A DNA stretch of 34,575 nt from Methylobacterium aquaticum (lineage in GTDB: Bacteria > Pseudomonadota > Alphaproteobacteria > Rhizobiales > Beijerinckiaceae): positions 1-34,575 of the forward strand of contig NZ_LABX01000195.1 in assembly GCF_001043915.1 (NCBI RefSeq), written 5' to 3'. Each line of letters begins with the position of its first letter. The stretch's first letter is position 1. The notes beneath the pieces are model-generated. The model was given only the letters and a program-made list of their open reading frames with translations, had not been told where the DNA came from and did no database searches. This document shows positions 8,105 through 17,093 of the stretch, piece after piece. The translations under genes were made by a program, and so were the position numbers.

Positions 8105-9150
8105 GCGGCGGCTCCGGCGCTCAGGCTCCCATCCCGGATGCTCATGTCGTCCTGGCGCCAGGCGAGGCGCACCGCCTCGCCCTCGCCGGGCTGGGGCAGG
8201 CCGTCATTCGGGCGCACCACGATCGCCGGGCCGCATTCGGTCTCGCACTGGAACAGCCAGTGATTGCCCTGGAAGATGCGGGCGGCGACCCGGGCGGGCA
8301 GACCGTCTTGCGCGAATCCGATCCGCTCGGGGCGGACGCTGACCGTCACCGGGCCGCGCACCCCCACGGGGGCCGGCGCGCTCCAGCCGCCGACGACGAT
8401 CCGGGCGGGGGCGGCGCCCTCGACCCGGGCGGAAAAATCGTTGGTCTTGCCGAGGAACTGCGCCACGAAGGCCGAGGCCGGGCGCTCGTAGGTGTCCTGC
8501 GGCGTGCCGATCTGCTCGATGCGGCCCTTGCTCATCACCACGATCCGGTCGGAGAGCGACAGCGCCTCGCCCTGGTCGTGGGTGACCAGGATGGTGGTGG
8601 TGCCGAGGTTGCGCTGGATCTGGCGCAGCTCGATCTGCATCTCCTCGCGCAGCTTGGCATCGAGATTCGAGAGCGGCTCGTCGAGGAGCAGCACGCTCGG
8701 GCGGATGACGAGGGCGCGGGCCAGCGCCACCCGCTGCTGCTGGCCGCCGGACATCCGGCGCGGATGACGGTCCTCGTAAGCCGCGAGCCCGACCATCGCG
8801 AGCGCCGCGCGGACCCGCTCGGTGCGCTCAGCCTTGCCGACGCGCTGCATCTCCAGGCCGAACGCGACGTTCTCGGCCGCCGTCATGTGCGGAAAGAGCG
8901 CGTAGCTCTGGAACACGATGCCGAGGCCGCGCTTCGACGGGTGGACCTGCGTCAGGTCGCGGCCCTCCAGACGGATCGTCCCGCGGGAGGGCGTCAGGAA
9001 TCCGGCGATCATCTGGAGCGTCGTGGTCTTGCCGCAGCCCGACGGCCCGAGCAGGCAGCAATACGAGCCCGAGCGGATCTTCAGGTTGATCCCATCGACC
9101 GCGACGGTGTCGCCGTAGCGCTTGGTCAGGCTGACGAGTTCGATGTCCAC
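8101..9150 (-). CDS. ABC transporter ATP-binding protein, PotA type
   Basis: The 349-residue protein has Walker A GPSGCGKTT (about residues 35-43), the Q-loop segment VFQSYALFPHMT, signature MSGGQQQRVALARAL, Walker B VLLLDEPLSNLD, and a C-terminal TOBE-like region. This is the polyamine/iron/sulfate-type importer ATPase. The GTG at 9150 was chosen over an upstream ATG at 9186 because GGGAGAG sits just before it and homologues begin near VDIELVSLTKRYGD. It is the first gene of the minus-strand operon, so the promoter should lie between 9151 and 9360. No gene for a periplasmic substrate-binding protein is present next to it. Confidence 0.93.
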   Translation of the reverse strand: MDIELVSLTKRYGDTVAVDGINLKIRSGSYCCLLGPSGCGKTTTLQMIAGFLTPSRGTIRLEGRDLTQVHPSKRGLGIVFQSYALFPHMTAAENVAFGLEMQRVGKAERTERVRAALAMVGLAAYEDRHPRRMSGGQQQRVALARALVIRPSVLLLDEPLSNLDAKLREEMQIELRQIQRNLGTTTILVTHDQGEALSLSDRIVVMSKGRIEQIGTPQDTYERPASAFVAQFLGKTNDFSARVEGAAPARIVVGGWSAPAPVGVRGPVTVSVRPERIGFAQDGLPARVAARIFQGNHWLFQCETECGPAIVVRPNDGLPQPGEGEAVRLAWRQDDMSIRDGSLSAGAAA

Positions 9151-9360
9151 GCGCTCTCCCCTGGGCGGCTCCCGGTGCCGGACCAAAAAGCAAGGGGCGG
9201 GCCACGGCGCGGGTCGGGCCGGCGGATCGGGTCAGGCCGGCGATTCCAGCCCGCGAGCCTGTTGCAATGCGCCGGGCGATCCGCTATCCCCCCGCTCGTC
9301 TTCGGCGCACCCCGAACCGCCCGGCCTTGAGGCCGCGGGCGGCACGAGCGGCGCCGACGG

Positions 9361-9435
9361 GCCGTTGTAGCTCAGTGGTAGAGCGCATCATTGGTAATGA
9401 TGAGGTCGGGAGTTCAATCCTCCCCAGCGGCACCA
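9361..9435 (+). tRNA. tRNA-Thr (anticodon GGT), copy 1
   Basis: The 75-base cloverleaf is complete. The acceptor stem GCCGTTG pairs with CAGCGGC, with one G-T pair. The D stem is GCTC/GAGC, the anticodon stem CATCA/TGATG around loop TTGGTAA, and the T stem GGGAG/CTCCC around TTCAATC. The CCA end is encoded. Anticodon GGT reads ACC and ACT threonine codons. An identical copy follows 86 bp downstream. Confidence 0.97.
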
Positions 9436-9521
9436 TCCTTCACCGTGAGAGTCTTGAGATTCCGCTCGGTGTGTCTGACAGCTGTTCGACCCCTGTTGGG
9501 AGGCCAGCGCGGCACCGGCGC

Positions 9522-9596
9522 GCCGTTGTAGCTCAGTGGTAGAGCGCATCATTGGTAATGATGAGGTCGGGAGTTCAATCCTCCCCAGCGGCACCA
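9522..9596 (+). tRNA. tRNA-Thr (anticodon GGT), copy 2
   Basis: All 75 bases match copy 1, including the encoded CCA. The 86-bp spacer at 9436-9521 has no gene; the two tRNAs may share one transcript. Exact identity points to recent duplication or gene conversion. Confidence 0.97.
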
Positions 9597-9697
9597 TTCT
9601 TCTTCTGAACAATGCATGTGTGGCTGGCCTCGCCTGTCTCGGCGGGCCCGCGCGTCCCGATCGCCCGTGATCCGCGAGGCCGAGCCGCCGACATCCG

Positions 9698-10786
9698 TCA
9701 CAGCAACGGGATGCCGTTGAGCAGGGCCGACAGCTCGGATTGCCGGTGCACGCCGGTCTTGGAAAAGATCGCCTTGACCTGCGTCCTGACCGTGTGCCCG
9801 GACAGCCCGTGCCGGAGCGCGATCTCCGGGATGCTCATGCCGGTTGCGATGTCGCGGGCAATCTTGCTCTCGGCCGGTGTCAGGTCGAACAATCCTCTGA
9901 TCAGGCGGGCGTCCGGCGCCGTCCCGATGGCCAGCGTGGTCACGACCATCAGGACGGAGGCGCGGCTGAAGAGATCGCGGGAGGCGCCCGCCATCGGCAC
10001 CATGTGCAGGATCGACGGCGGGCTCTCCGCCGAGGCCGGGATGGGGATCGACCGGCCGGGGACGCCGGCCTCCCGGTTACCGGAGGTCGCCAAGGCCTCG
10101 ACGAGCAGATCGTCGGACGGCTTGTGCCTGAGCCTGATCCGGCTGGGCCCATCCTCGATCAGGGTCGGCATCGCGTTCGCCAGGAGAGCGTTGCTCGCGA
10201 GAAGCTTTCCCGTGCGGGTCAGCGCGCCGGCGGCCAGCCCGAGCAGTTCGAGATTGTCGATCGTCGCGTCGATCCGGGCCTGGCTCTGGCGGGCGGCCAG
10301 CAAGGCGGCCCGGCACAGATGCGGTCTGAACGCATCGAGATGATCGGCGTGGTCGCGGCCGAACGGCCCCGTGCGATGCCGTCTCTCGATGTTGATGACC
10401 AGCGTGTCGCCGTTCGGCACCGCGATGGCGGTGCCCAGATGCCATCCGCCGCCCAGCCGCCGCATGTCCCGGTACATCGGTTCGGCCTCGATCTCCTCGA
10501 TCGTGAAGAGATCGAGATCGGTCAGGAAGCCCGCATGGTCCCGCTTGACCCCCCGTTCGACCAGGGGGTTCCGCTCCATCCAGCCATTCGCCAGGAAATC
10601 GGTGAAGAAGTCGGAGGTCGCAGCGGACGCGGTCCACCGCGCCGCCTCGGGGGTCGCCGTGAACAGCATTCCGCCCCAGCCGCCGGTTCTCGCGGACAGA
10701 TCGTCGAGGAGGCTGGGCCACAAGGCGGGGATGAAGGCGGCCTCGTAGATCGTGTCGATCAGATCGTCCGGTGTCCGGGTCGTCAT
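9698..10786 (-). CDS. LuxR-family transcriptional regulator with N-terminal sensory region
   Basis: The 362-residue protein ends in a LuxR/NarL-type helix-turn-helix (about residues 303-358: LTPAESKIARDIATGMSIPE, then SGHTVRTQVKAIFSKTG). The N-terminal 300 residues form a PAS/GAF-like sensory region of the sort common in Methylobacterium and rhizobia. It has no receiver domain or phospho-acceptor motif, so it is not a classical response regulator. It stands alone and converges on the tRNA pair. Target genes and ligand are unknown. The start at 10786 is the first good ATG and gives a typical N-terminus for the group (DLIDTIYEAAF). Confidence 0.88.
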   Translation of the reverse strand: MTTRTPDDLIDTIYEAAFIPALWPSLLDDLSARTGGWGGMLFTATPEAARWTASAATSDFFTDFLANGWMERNPLVERGVKRDHAGFLTDLDLFTIEEIEAEPMYRDMRRLGGGWHLGTAIAVPNGDTLVINIERRHRTGPFGRDHADHLDAFRPHLCRAALLAARQSQARIDATIDNLELLGLAAGALTRTGKLLASNALLANAMPTLIEDGPSRIRLRHKPSDDLLVEALATSGNREAGVPGRSIPIPASAESPPSILHMVPMAGASRDLFSRASVLMVVTTLAIGTAPDARLIRGLFDLTPAESKIARDIATGMSIPEIALRHGLSGHTVRTQVKAIFSKTGVHRQSELSALLNGIPLL

Positions 10787-11013
10787 CGTGTCCGCCTGAG
10801 AGGGTCGCAGCCGCCGGAACCTCCACGACCCCGGCCAAGAGGCCCAGCCAAGAGGACGGTGAGACGATATCCGGAAGTCCGTCCCGATATCGCGGATGGC
10901 GAGCCCGCGCGGTGGAGCCGGAGGCTCCCCATGCCGACCAAGCCGGTCCGTGCATCGCGAAGCCGATCCGACAGCATTGCCTGAAGCGACCGGTCGGCAA
11001 TCCTATGGCAGGA

Positions 11014-13947
11014 TCAGGCGCGGGGCGCGATCGGGCTATCGTCGGGATCCCGTCCGAAATGGTGGGGCACGTCCTGGCCGGTCACGCGCCCGCCGCCCGG
11101 CGGGTCGTCCGCGCCGCGCCGTCCCGCCCCTTTCCTCTCCCCCGCCATCAGGCTGGCCAGCCGCTCGACCGGCTGCGGCCGGCCGAACAGGTAGCCCTGC
11201 ATCTCCTCGCATCCCTCCTCGACGAGGAAGCGCCTCTGCGCCTCGGTCTCGACCCCCTCGGCCACCACGCCGATGCCGAGGCTGCGCCCCAGGCCAAGCA
11301 TCGCCCGCACGATCACGGCGGCGGAGGGGCGCTGCTCCAGCTGGCTGACGAAGGAGCGGTCGATCTTGATCGCGTCGAACGGGAACGCTTGCAGGGTCGC
11401 CAGCGACGAGTAGCCGGTGCCGAAATCGTCCATGGCGATCCGGATCCCGAGCGACTTGAGGCGGCGCAGCACCGTGAGCGCGCGGGTTATGTCCTTGATG
11501 ATGACGGTCTCGGTGATCTCGATCTCCAGCCGGTCCGGCGACAGTCCGGTCTCGGTCAGGATCGCCAGGACGCGCTCGGGCAGGTCGGCCTGCTGGAACT
11601 GGCGCGGCGACAGGTTGACGGCGACCTTGAGCGGGCGCGGCCAGCCCGCCGCCTCGCGGCAGGCGGCGCGCAGCACCCACTCGCCGAGGGGCGCGATCAG
11701 GCCGGTCTCCTCGGCGAGTGGAATGAAGGCGCCCGGTGGCACCAGCCCGCGCGACGGGTGCTGCCAGCGCACCAGCGCCTCGCACCCGACGAGCCGGCCG
11801 CAGGCGGACCGGATCTGGGGCTGGTAGTGCAGCAGCATCTCGTCCCGCGCCAGGGCATGGCGCAGGTCGGCCTCGAGGAGGCGCCGCTCCGCCAGGGCGG
11901 CGTCCATGGCAGGGTCGAAGCTCCGGGCGGTGTTCCGGCCCTCCGCCTTCGCCTTGTAGAGGGCGAGGTCGGCACGCCGGAGGATCGTCTCCTCGTCGGT
12001 CCCGTGACCGGGAGCCAGGGCGACGCCGATGCTCACCCCGACCTGGATCGGCTGGTCGCCGATCGCGACGGGCCGGCCGATCTCCCGGATCAGCGCCTGC
12101 GCCAGCGCCAGCGCGTCGCCCGCGTCACCGACCGAGGCGAGGAGGATCGCGAACTCGTCCCCGCCGAGCCGGGCCGCCCGATCCTGCCCCACCCTCTCCT
12201 GCGCCGCGAGGACCGTCCTCAGGCGCTGCGCGACCTCGCGCAGCAGCGCGTCGCCCGCGTGATGGCCGAGGGCGTCGTTGACCTCCTTGAAGCCGTCGAG
12301 GTCGAGGCAGAGCACCGCGCAGGATCCGCCGGTCTGCGCGATGCCGGCCAGGCACTGCTCCAGCCCCTCGCGGAACAGGGTGCGGTTCGGCAGGTCGGTG
12401 AGGGCGTCGTGGGTCGCCATATGGGCGATCCGGTTCTCCGCCTCCTTGCGCACCCCGATGTCGCGGTGGGTGCCGACGAGCCGCATCGCCCGCCCGTCGG
12501 CATCGCGCCCGACGACCTTCGCGCGGGTGAGGAACCAGCCCCAGGCGCCGTCCTTGCGCCGCAGCCGGTGCTCGCCCTCGAAGACCGGGCTCTCCCCGAC
12601 GAGATGCCGGCCGAGCAGCGAGAGGGTGCGAGGGCGGTCGTCGGGGTGGATCAGCGCCTGCCAGGTGCTGGAGCGGGACGGCAGCTCGCCTGGTGCGTAG
12701 CCGAGCAGGTGCCACCAGCGGTCCGACATCCAGGCTTCGCCGGTCGTGAGGTCGCAATCCCACAGGCCGTCGCTGCCGGCGTCGAGCGCCAGGGCCAGGC
12801 GCTCCTCGCTCACCCGCAGCGCCTCCCGGGCGCGGACGATGTCGTCGATGTCGAGCGCCGTGCCGATCCACTCGACCAAGGCCCCGTCGCGCAGGACCGG
12901 CACCATGACGATCTTGTACCAGCGGTAATCGCCCGACAGGTTCTTCAGGCGGGCCTCCGTCTCGAAGGTGCGCGCCTGAGCCGCCGCGACCCGCCACGCC
13001 GCGGCGATCGCCTCCCGGCCGTCCGGGTGATGCGAGGCGAAGCGCTGCGCGCTGGAGGTGACGCCCGGACCGAACAGCGCCTGGAACTGCCGGTTGGTGT
13101 AGACGGTGTAGCCGTCCGGGGGCATGACCCAGACCATCTGCGGGAGCGTGTCGGTGAGAGCCCGCATGCGCTCTTCGCTCGCCGCGAGCGTGGCCTTCTG
13201 CGCGCTCAGGACCCGGTTCATCTCGCGCAGGCGGTCCGCCGCCAGGGCCATGGCGGCACAGGCGAGCACCGCCAGGGTGACGGTGGCGATGCCGGCGGCG
13301 AGCCCGGCACGCGGCAGGGTGTCGGCGCCCGGGCCGGTCTGCGGATCCGGGACTATCCGCACCGCCGCGATGGCCAGGACGTGCAGCGCGGCGATCCCGA
13401 GGGTCAGCAGGGTCGCCGAGGGCACGAGGCTTCCGGTCTTTCCGGGGCGCGGCAGGGTCAGAAGGGAGCCGCAGGTCAGGGCGAAGCCGACCAGGACGGC
13501 CGTCCCCGTCAGGACCGGGTCCCAGGAGAAGCGGCCGGGCACGTGCAGGCTCTGCATGCTGATGACATGCACGACGGCGAGGCCAAGGCCGAGGAGCACG
13601 CTGGCGGCGACGCCCCGGAGGATGGTCGGGCTCCGGCGCAGAGGCGCCAGGGCCGCCAGGGCGCCCGCCACGCTGACGGCGAGCGAGGCGAGGATGATCG
13701 CCGGATCGTAGCGGATGCCCAGGCCCGGATCGTAGCCGAGCATGGCGATGAAGTGCGTGCTCCAGATCCCGGCCCCGGCCGAGAAAGCCGCCCCGGCGAG
13801 CCAGCCGAGCGAGCGTCCGCCGCGCTCGACGCGCGCCTGCTCCAGCAGGTGAAGGGCCGTGTGGCAGGAGAGCCAGCAGACCAGTGCCGCGAGGGGAACG
13901 GCCCATAGCATGTGCTCGGCCCTCGGGCAGACGAACGCACACTCCAT
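11014..13947 (-). CDS. MHYT-PAS-PAS-GGDEF-EAL cyclic-di-GMP signalling protein
   Basis: The 977-residue protein starts with about seven hydrophobic segments of a MHYT-type integral membrane sensor (residues 10-235), with THFIAML at 64-70 and VVHVISM at 125-131. Two PAS domains (about 258-375 and 385-500) precede GGDEF (505-675, motif GGDEF at 595-599) and EAL (690-935, EAL at 723-725, DDFGTGYSSL at 840-849). Both catalytic motifs are intact, so it may make and degrade c-di-GMP. The canonical RxxD inhibitory site is not obvious. MHYT domains are proposed to sense oxygen, CO or NO through copper. The ATG at 13947 was preferred over 14109: AGGA lies just upstream, and it puts the membrane domain at the N-terminus. 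Confidence 0.93.
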   Translation of the reverse strand: MECAFVCPRAEHMLWAVPLAALVCWLSCHTALHLLEQARVERGGRSLGWLAGAAFSAGAGIWSTHFIAMLGYDPGLGIRYDPAIILASLAVSVAGALAALAPLRRSPTILRGVAASVLLGLGLAVVHVISMQSLHVPGRFSWDPVLTGTAVLVGFALTCGSLLTLPRPGKTGSLVPSATLLTLGIAALHVLAIAAVRIVPDPQTGPGADTLPRAGLAAGIATVTLAVLACAAMALAADRLREMNRVLSAQKATLAASEERMRALTDTLPQMVWVMPPDGYTVYTNRQFQALFGPGVTSSAQRFASHHPDGREAIAAAWRVAAAQARTFETEARLKNLSGDYRWYKIVMVPVLRDGALVEWIGTALDIDDIVRAREALRVSEERLALALDAGSDGLWDCDLTTGEAWMSDRWWHLLGYAPGELPSRSSTWQALIHPDDRPRTLSLLGRHLVGESPVFEGEHRLRRKDGAWGWFLTRAKVVGRDADGRAMRLVGTHRDIGVRKEAENRIAHMATHDALTDLPNRTLFREGLEQCLAGIAQTGGSCAVLCLDLDGFKEVNDALGHHAGDALLREVAQRLRTVLAAQERVGQDRAARLGGDEFAILLASVGDAGDALALAQALIREIGRPVAIGDQPIQVGVSIGVALAPGHGTDEETILRRADLALYKAKAEGRNTARSFDPAMDAALAERRLLEADLRHALARDEMLLHYQPQIRSACGRLVGCEALVRWQHPSRGLVPPGAFIPLAEETGLIAPLGEWVLRAACREAAGWPRPLKVAVNLSPRQFQQADLPERVLAILTETGLSPDRLEIEITETVIIKDITRALTVLRRLKSLGIRIAMDDFGTGYSSLATLQAFPFDAIKIDRSFVSQLEQRPSAAVIVRAMLGLGRSLGIGVVAEGVETEAQRRFLVEEGCEEMQGYLFGRPQPVERLASLMAGERKGAGRRGADDPPGGGRVTGQDVPHHFGRDPDDSPIAPRA

Positions 13948-14207
13948 CGTGTCCTGCAATGGCGTCGGTGACGCGCGCAACATGCCCCAGCCAAGCCGAA
14001 CAATCGATCCTTTCGACCCCTCGAAGCGCCCGGATTGTGCGATTCCCGCGGCGGCCGTCGTGAAAGCCACGGGGTGATGCGGGGAGCGCCGGATCCGGGG
14101 TCGTTTCATCCGGCCAAGGGAGGGGCCGCCGGACGGCCGCTCCGATGGCCCTTCCGTCGCAGTAACGATTTATTAACCATGATGAGGCCAGTGATTCGGC
14201 CATGTAC

Positions 14208-14381
14208 TCACAGCTTCGTCTCTACGGTTGGCGCCCCCTCGAAGCGGTCGGCCATGTCGTTTTCGCCCTCGCTCTGCTGACGTTCGGCCTCGTGTGCACC
14301 GGAGCGGATCTGCTCGGCGGCTGGGAGCACGCCGTTCGGCTCCTCGTGGGCCGGGGCTGATCCCGGGACCGGGCGCTCCAT
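14208..14381 (-). CDS. Possible small hydrophilic protein of unknown function
   Basis: This 57-codon frame encodes a charged, probably disordered peptide (…LPAAEQIRSGAHEAERQ…). A strong ribosome-site-like GGGAGG lies about eight bases before the ATG at 14381, and third positions are GC-rich. On the other strand, in the same codon register, 14202-14360 could encode a 52-residue membrane peptide, but with a weaker ribosome site. Only one is likely real; the minus frame is slightly better supported. No family is recognised. Confidence 0.4.
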   Translation of the reverse strand: MERPVPGSAPAHEEPNGVLPAAEQIRSGAHEAERQQSEGENDMADRFEGAPTVETKL

Positions 14382-14756
14382 CGCCGCGGCCTCCCGAGCT
14401 GCGCCGCCCTCACGGATGTTGGGCGCATCGCTGTCCGGCGTGAGCCGGATCAGGCCAGGCCCCGGCAACCACGGCTGGCTCCGCGCCGTGGAGAATGATC
14501 GCCACCAGCTGTTCCCGGGCGAGCGGCCCGGCCCGCTTCGCAGCAGCGCCTCGGCCGAATGGCGCCTCATCGGCAGAGTATCGTATCCCAGGGCCTGGAC
14601 GGGCTGCGGGGCGCCTGAGAACCGGATGCCGGCGGCCGCACGCAACGGTGAGGGGCCGCAAGAGGCTTGGTGCCGCACCGGCGCTTCAAAACCAGCCTGT
14701 GCGCGCCTACATCCCGAAGGCAAGGCCACGGCCCGGATACATGCCCGAGGTGAGCG
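14382..14756. other. Intergenic stretch without recognisable gene
   Basis: About 375 bp between the doubtful small frame and the hypothetical gene at 14757. The minus frame stays open here without a convincing start, which is common at this GC content. No repeat or RNA structure stood out. The promoter of the 14757 gene should lie at its right end. Confidence 0.5.
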
Positions 14757-15164
14757 ATGGACTATGTCTGCGACGTCACGGGTGGAAAGACCTGGTTCCA
14801 GATCGAGACCGAGGCGGAGGCGATCCGCGAATCGGCCCTGATGGGCCACGCCGTCGAGAAGCACTTCCGTCAGGCCCGGGAGCGCGCCGAGGCGTCCTAC
14901 GTGCCGCCCCCGGGGCCGTTCATCGAGCAGCAGATCGGGCTCAAGGCGCATCTGCGCCGGACCATGCCGCGCTTCTTCACCCTGCGCGATGCGGAGGGCA
15001 ACGGGCTCGCCACCGCGATGATCCCCGGAGGGGCCGGCTGCCCGGTCATCGTCGGCGTCGGCAACCGCGACCCCTATGTCGAGCATGCCGAGGCGATCCG
15101 GGTGCTGGCGGCGCATCTCGGCCTCCTGCTGGAGCGCAGCCGCTGCTACCCCTACGGCCGGTGA
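14757..15164 (+). CDS. Conserved hypothetical protein, 135 residues
   Basis: The gene starts at an ATG with a clear ribosome site (GAGGTGAGCG). The product is soluble, with no signal peptide or membrane segment. It begins MDYVCDVTGGKTWFQIETEAE and carries acidic and hydrophobic stretches typical of a compact alpha/beta protein. I do not recognise a family and assign no function. It converges on the HWE sensor kinase, with only 19 bp between their stop codons. The open frame, ribosome site and strand fit support a real gene. Confidence 0.75.
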   Translation: MDYVCDVTGGKTWFQIETEAEAIRESALMGHAVEKHFRQARERAEASYVPPPGPFIEQQIGLKAHLRRTMPRFFTLRDAEGNGLATAMIPGGAGCPVIVGVGNRDPYVEHAEAIRVLAAHLGLLLERSRCYPYGR

Positions 15165-15183
15165 CGCCGCCTCGCACGGAGGA

Positions 15184-16986
15184 TCAGGCGGCCTGGATCC
15201 GGGTCGCGAGCGGGACCGCGATCAGGCAGGTGAGGCCCGCCGCGGCGTAATCGAGCTGCACCTCGCCGGCGAGTTCCCGCTCCAGGCTGGTGCGGATCAG
15301 CCGCGTGCCGAAGCCGGTCCGGGTCGGCGGCGCCACGGCGGGTCCGCCGCGCTCGCGCCAGCGCAGCGAGAGGGTCTCACCCCCGACCTGCCGGTCCACC
15401 CCCCATTCCACCGCCACCTGCCCCGTCTCGACCGAGAGCGCGCCGTATTTCGCCGCGTTGGTGGCCAGCTCGTGGATCGCCATCCCGAGGGGCAAAGCCA
15501 CCGCGGGGGTGAGGGAGACGGGCGGTCCTTCGAGGCGGATGCGGTCGGACCGGCCGCCGGCATAGGGTTCGAGCTCCGCCGACAGGATGCCGCGCAGGCC
15601 CGCCCCCTCCCAGTGGTTGGCGGTGAGCACGTTGTGGGTCTGGGACATCGCGAGCAGCCGGGCCTCGAAGCTGCCGGTGAAGTCGTCGAGGGAGCCGGCG
15701 CTGCGGGCGGTCTGGCGCGCCATCGACTGCACGGTGGCGAGCGTGTTCTTCACCCGGTGGTTCAGCTCGTGAATCAGCAGCTCCTGGCGCGCATCCGCCG
15801 CCCGGCGCTCCTCCTCCTGCCGCCGCAAGGCCGCGGCGGCGGCGGTGAGGGCGAGGCTGATCGCCTGCGCCTCGCGCACGGCGGAGGCCGGTGCCACCAT
15901 CGGCTCGCCCCGGCCGAGGGCCGCGGCGGCGACCGCGAGGCGGCGCAGCGGCCGGGCGAGCAGGCCGGCGGCGAACCAGCCGATGCCCGCCGCCGCGGTG
16001 GCGACGACGAGGCCCCAGAGCAGGATCTGCCGGCGCAGGTCCGTGACGGCCGCGAAGGCGGTGCCCGCCTCCTGGCGCACCAGCACGGTCCAGCCGAGGC
16101 CCGGGAAGTCGCGGTGGCCCCGGGTCGGCCGGTAGCCGGTGAGGTAGCGCGTCCCGTCGGGCCAGGTCTCCGCCACGGTGCCGGAGTGGCCGGCCCGGGC
16201 GGCGGCGAGGCTCGGCAGCGCCGCCGGCAGGTCGGTGCGGCGCAAGCGCTCGGGGCCGAGCAGCACCGTGCCGTCCCGGGCGATCACCAGGGCGGCGAGG
16301 TCGTGCTGGCCGGCAGCGGATTCGCGCAAGGCCGCCTCGGCCGACTGGGCCCAGGTCCAGTCGAGATGGCCCGTGACCACCCCGACGAGACGCCCCGCAT
16401 CGTCCCGCACCGGGGCGGCGATGTCGAGCACCCGCGGCGGGTCCGATGCGTGGCGGTCCGGCGCCAGGCTCGCGAGCAGCATGGCGTCGTGCACGTCGCT
16501 CACGAAGGGGCCCTTGCGGCCCTCGGTGAAGTAGTCCCGATGCGCGACGTCCTGCCCCTCGAGGGCGCCGGTGCTGGTCGCCGTGATCCGGCCGTCGGCA
16601 TCGACGAGCACGATGAGGGCGTAGTCGGGATAGGTCTCCTGCGCCCGCCGCAGCAACCGGCGCTTGCGCGCCACCGGGGCGTCGGGATCGCGGATGGTGT
16701 CGTTCTCGGCCAGGATCACCATGTCGCGCCAGCGCTCGAACAGGTCGCGGTCGAGCCGGCCGGCCATGGTGGCGGCGAGGTCGCCCAGCTCGGCCTCGAT
16801 GCGCGCCTCGAGCCGGTCGCTCGCCACCCGGGACGCCACCAGGGCAAGCACCAGGGTCGCCACCAGGCCCGCGGCCCCGAGACCGAGAGCCAGGAAGACG
16901 CGGAGCGGCGGCTGAGGCACGGGGCGTTCCGGGTCCTGACGACGAGGGCGAGGAAAGGCGGCGGCTCTCCTGCGATGGCCGGACAA
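15184..16986 (-). CDS. HWE-family sensor histidine kinase with dCache and HAMP domains
   Basis: The 600-residue protein has a membrane segment at about 29-52, an extracytoplasmic double-Cache sensor (55-315), a second membrane segment (320-345), HAMP (345-395) and an HWE kinase core. The phospho-acceptor motif is HELNHRVKN (406-414), the N-box HELATNAAKYGAL (505-517), and the family's W-x-E is WRE at 543-545. dCache domains usually bind amino acids, amines or carboxylates. HWE kinases normally signal to single-domain or PhyR-type regulators. No intact partner is adjacent; the relic of a receiver domain lies directly upstream at 17094-17300. Confidence 0.93.
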   Translation of the reverse strand: MSGHRRRAAAFPRPRRQDPERPVPQPPLRVFLALGLGAAGLVATLVLALVASRVASDRLEARIEAELGDLAATMAGRLDRDLFERWRDMVILAENDTIRDPDAPVARKRRLLRRAQETYPDYALIVLVDADGRITATSTGALEGQDVAHRDYFTEGRKGPFVSDVHDAMLLASLAPDRHASDPPRVLDIAAPVRDDAGRLVGVVTGHLDWTWAQSAEAALRESAAGQHDLAALVIARDGTVLLGPERLRRTDLPAALPSLAAARAGHSGTVAETWPDGTRYLTGYRPTRGHRDFPGLGWTVLVRQEAGTAFAAVTDLRRQILLWGLVVATAAAGIGWFAAGLLARPLRRLAVAAAALGRGEPMVAPASAVREAQAISLALTAAAAALRRQEEERRAADARQELLIHELNHRVKNTLATVQSMARQTARSAGSLDDFTGSFEARLLAMSQTHNVLTANHWEGAGLRGILSAELEPYAGGRSDRIRLEGPPVSLTPAVALPLGMAIHELATNAAKYGALSVETGQVAVEWGVDRQVGGETLSLRWRERGGPAVAPPTRTGFGTRLIRTSLERELAGEVQLDYAAAGLTCLIAVPLATRIQAA

Positions 16987-17093
16987 CCTTATCGCAAGGC
17001 CATCCCCGCGAGAAAGCCTCGCGGTTCCGGATCCGTCGCGAAAGCGCCGCGTCCCGCCGGCGCCGCGCCGGGGCAGTCATCGCCCGGATCTTG

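Noticed and set aside
10771..13908. Plus-strand open frame of 1045 codons
   Set aside because: It lies antisense to the clear GGDEF-EAL gene; the translation is Arg/Gly/Asp-rich with no family, as expected from a GC-rich shadow frame.
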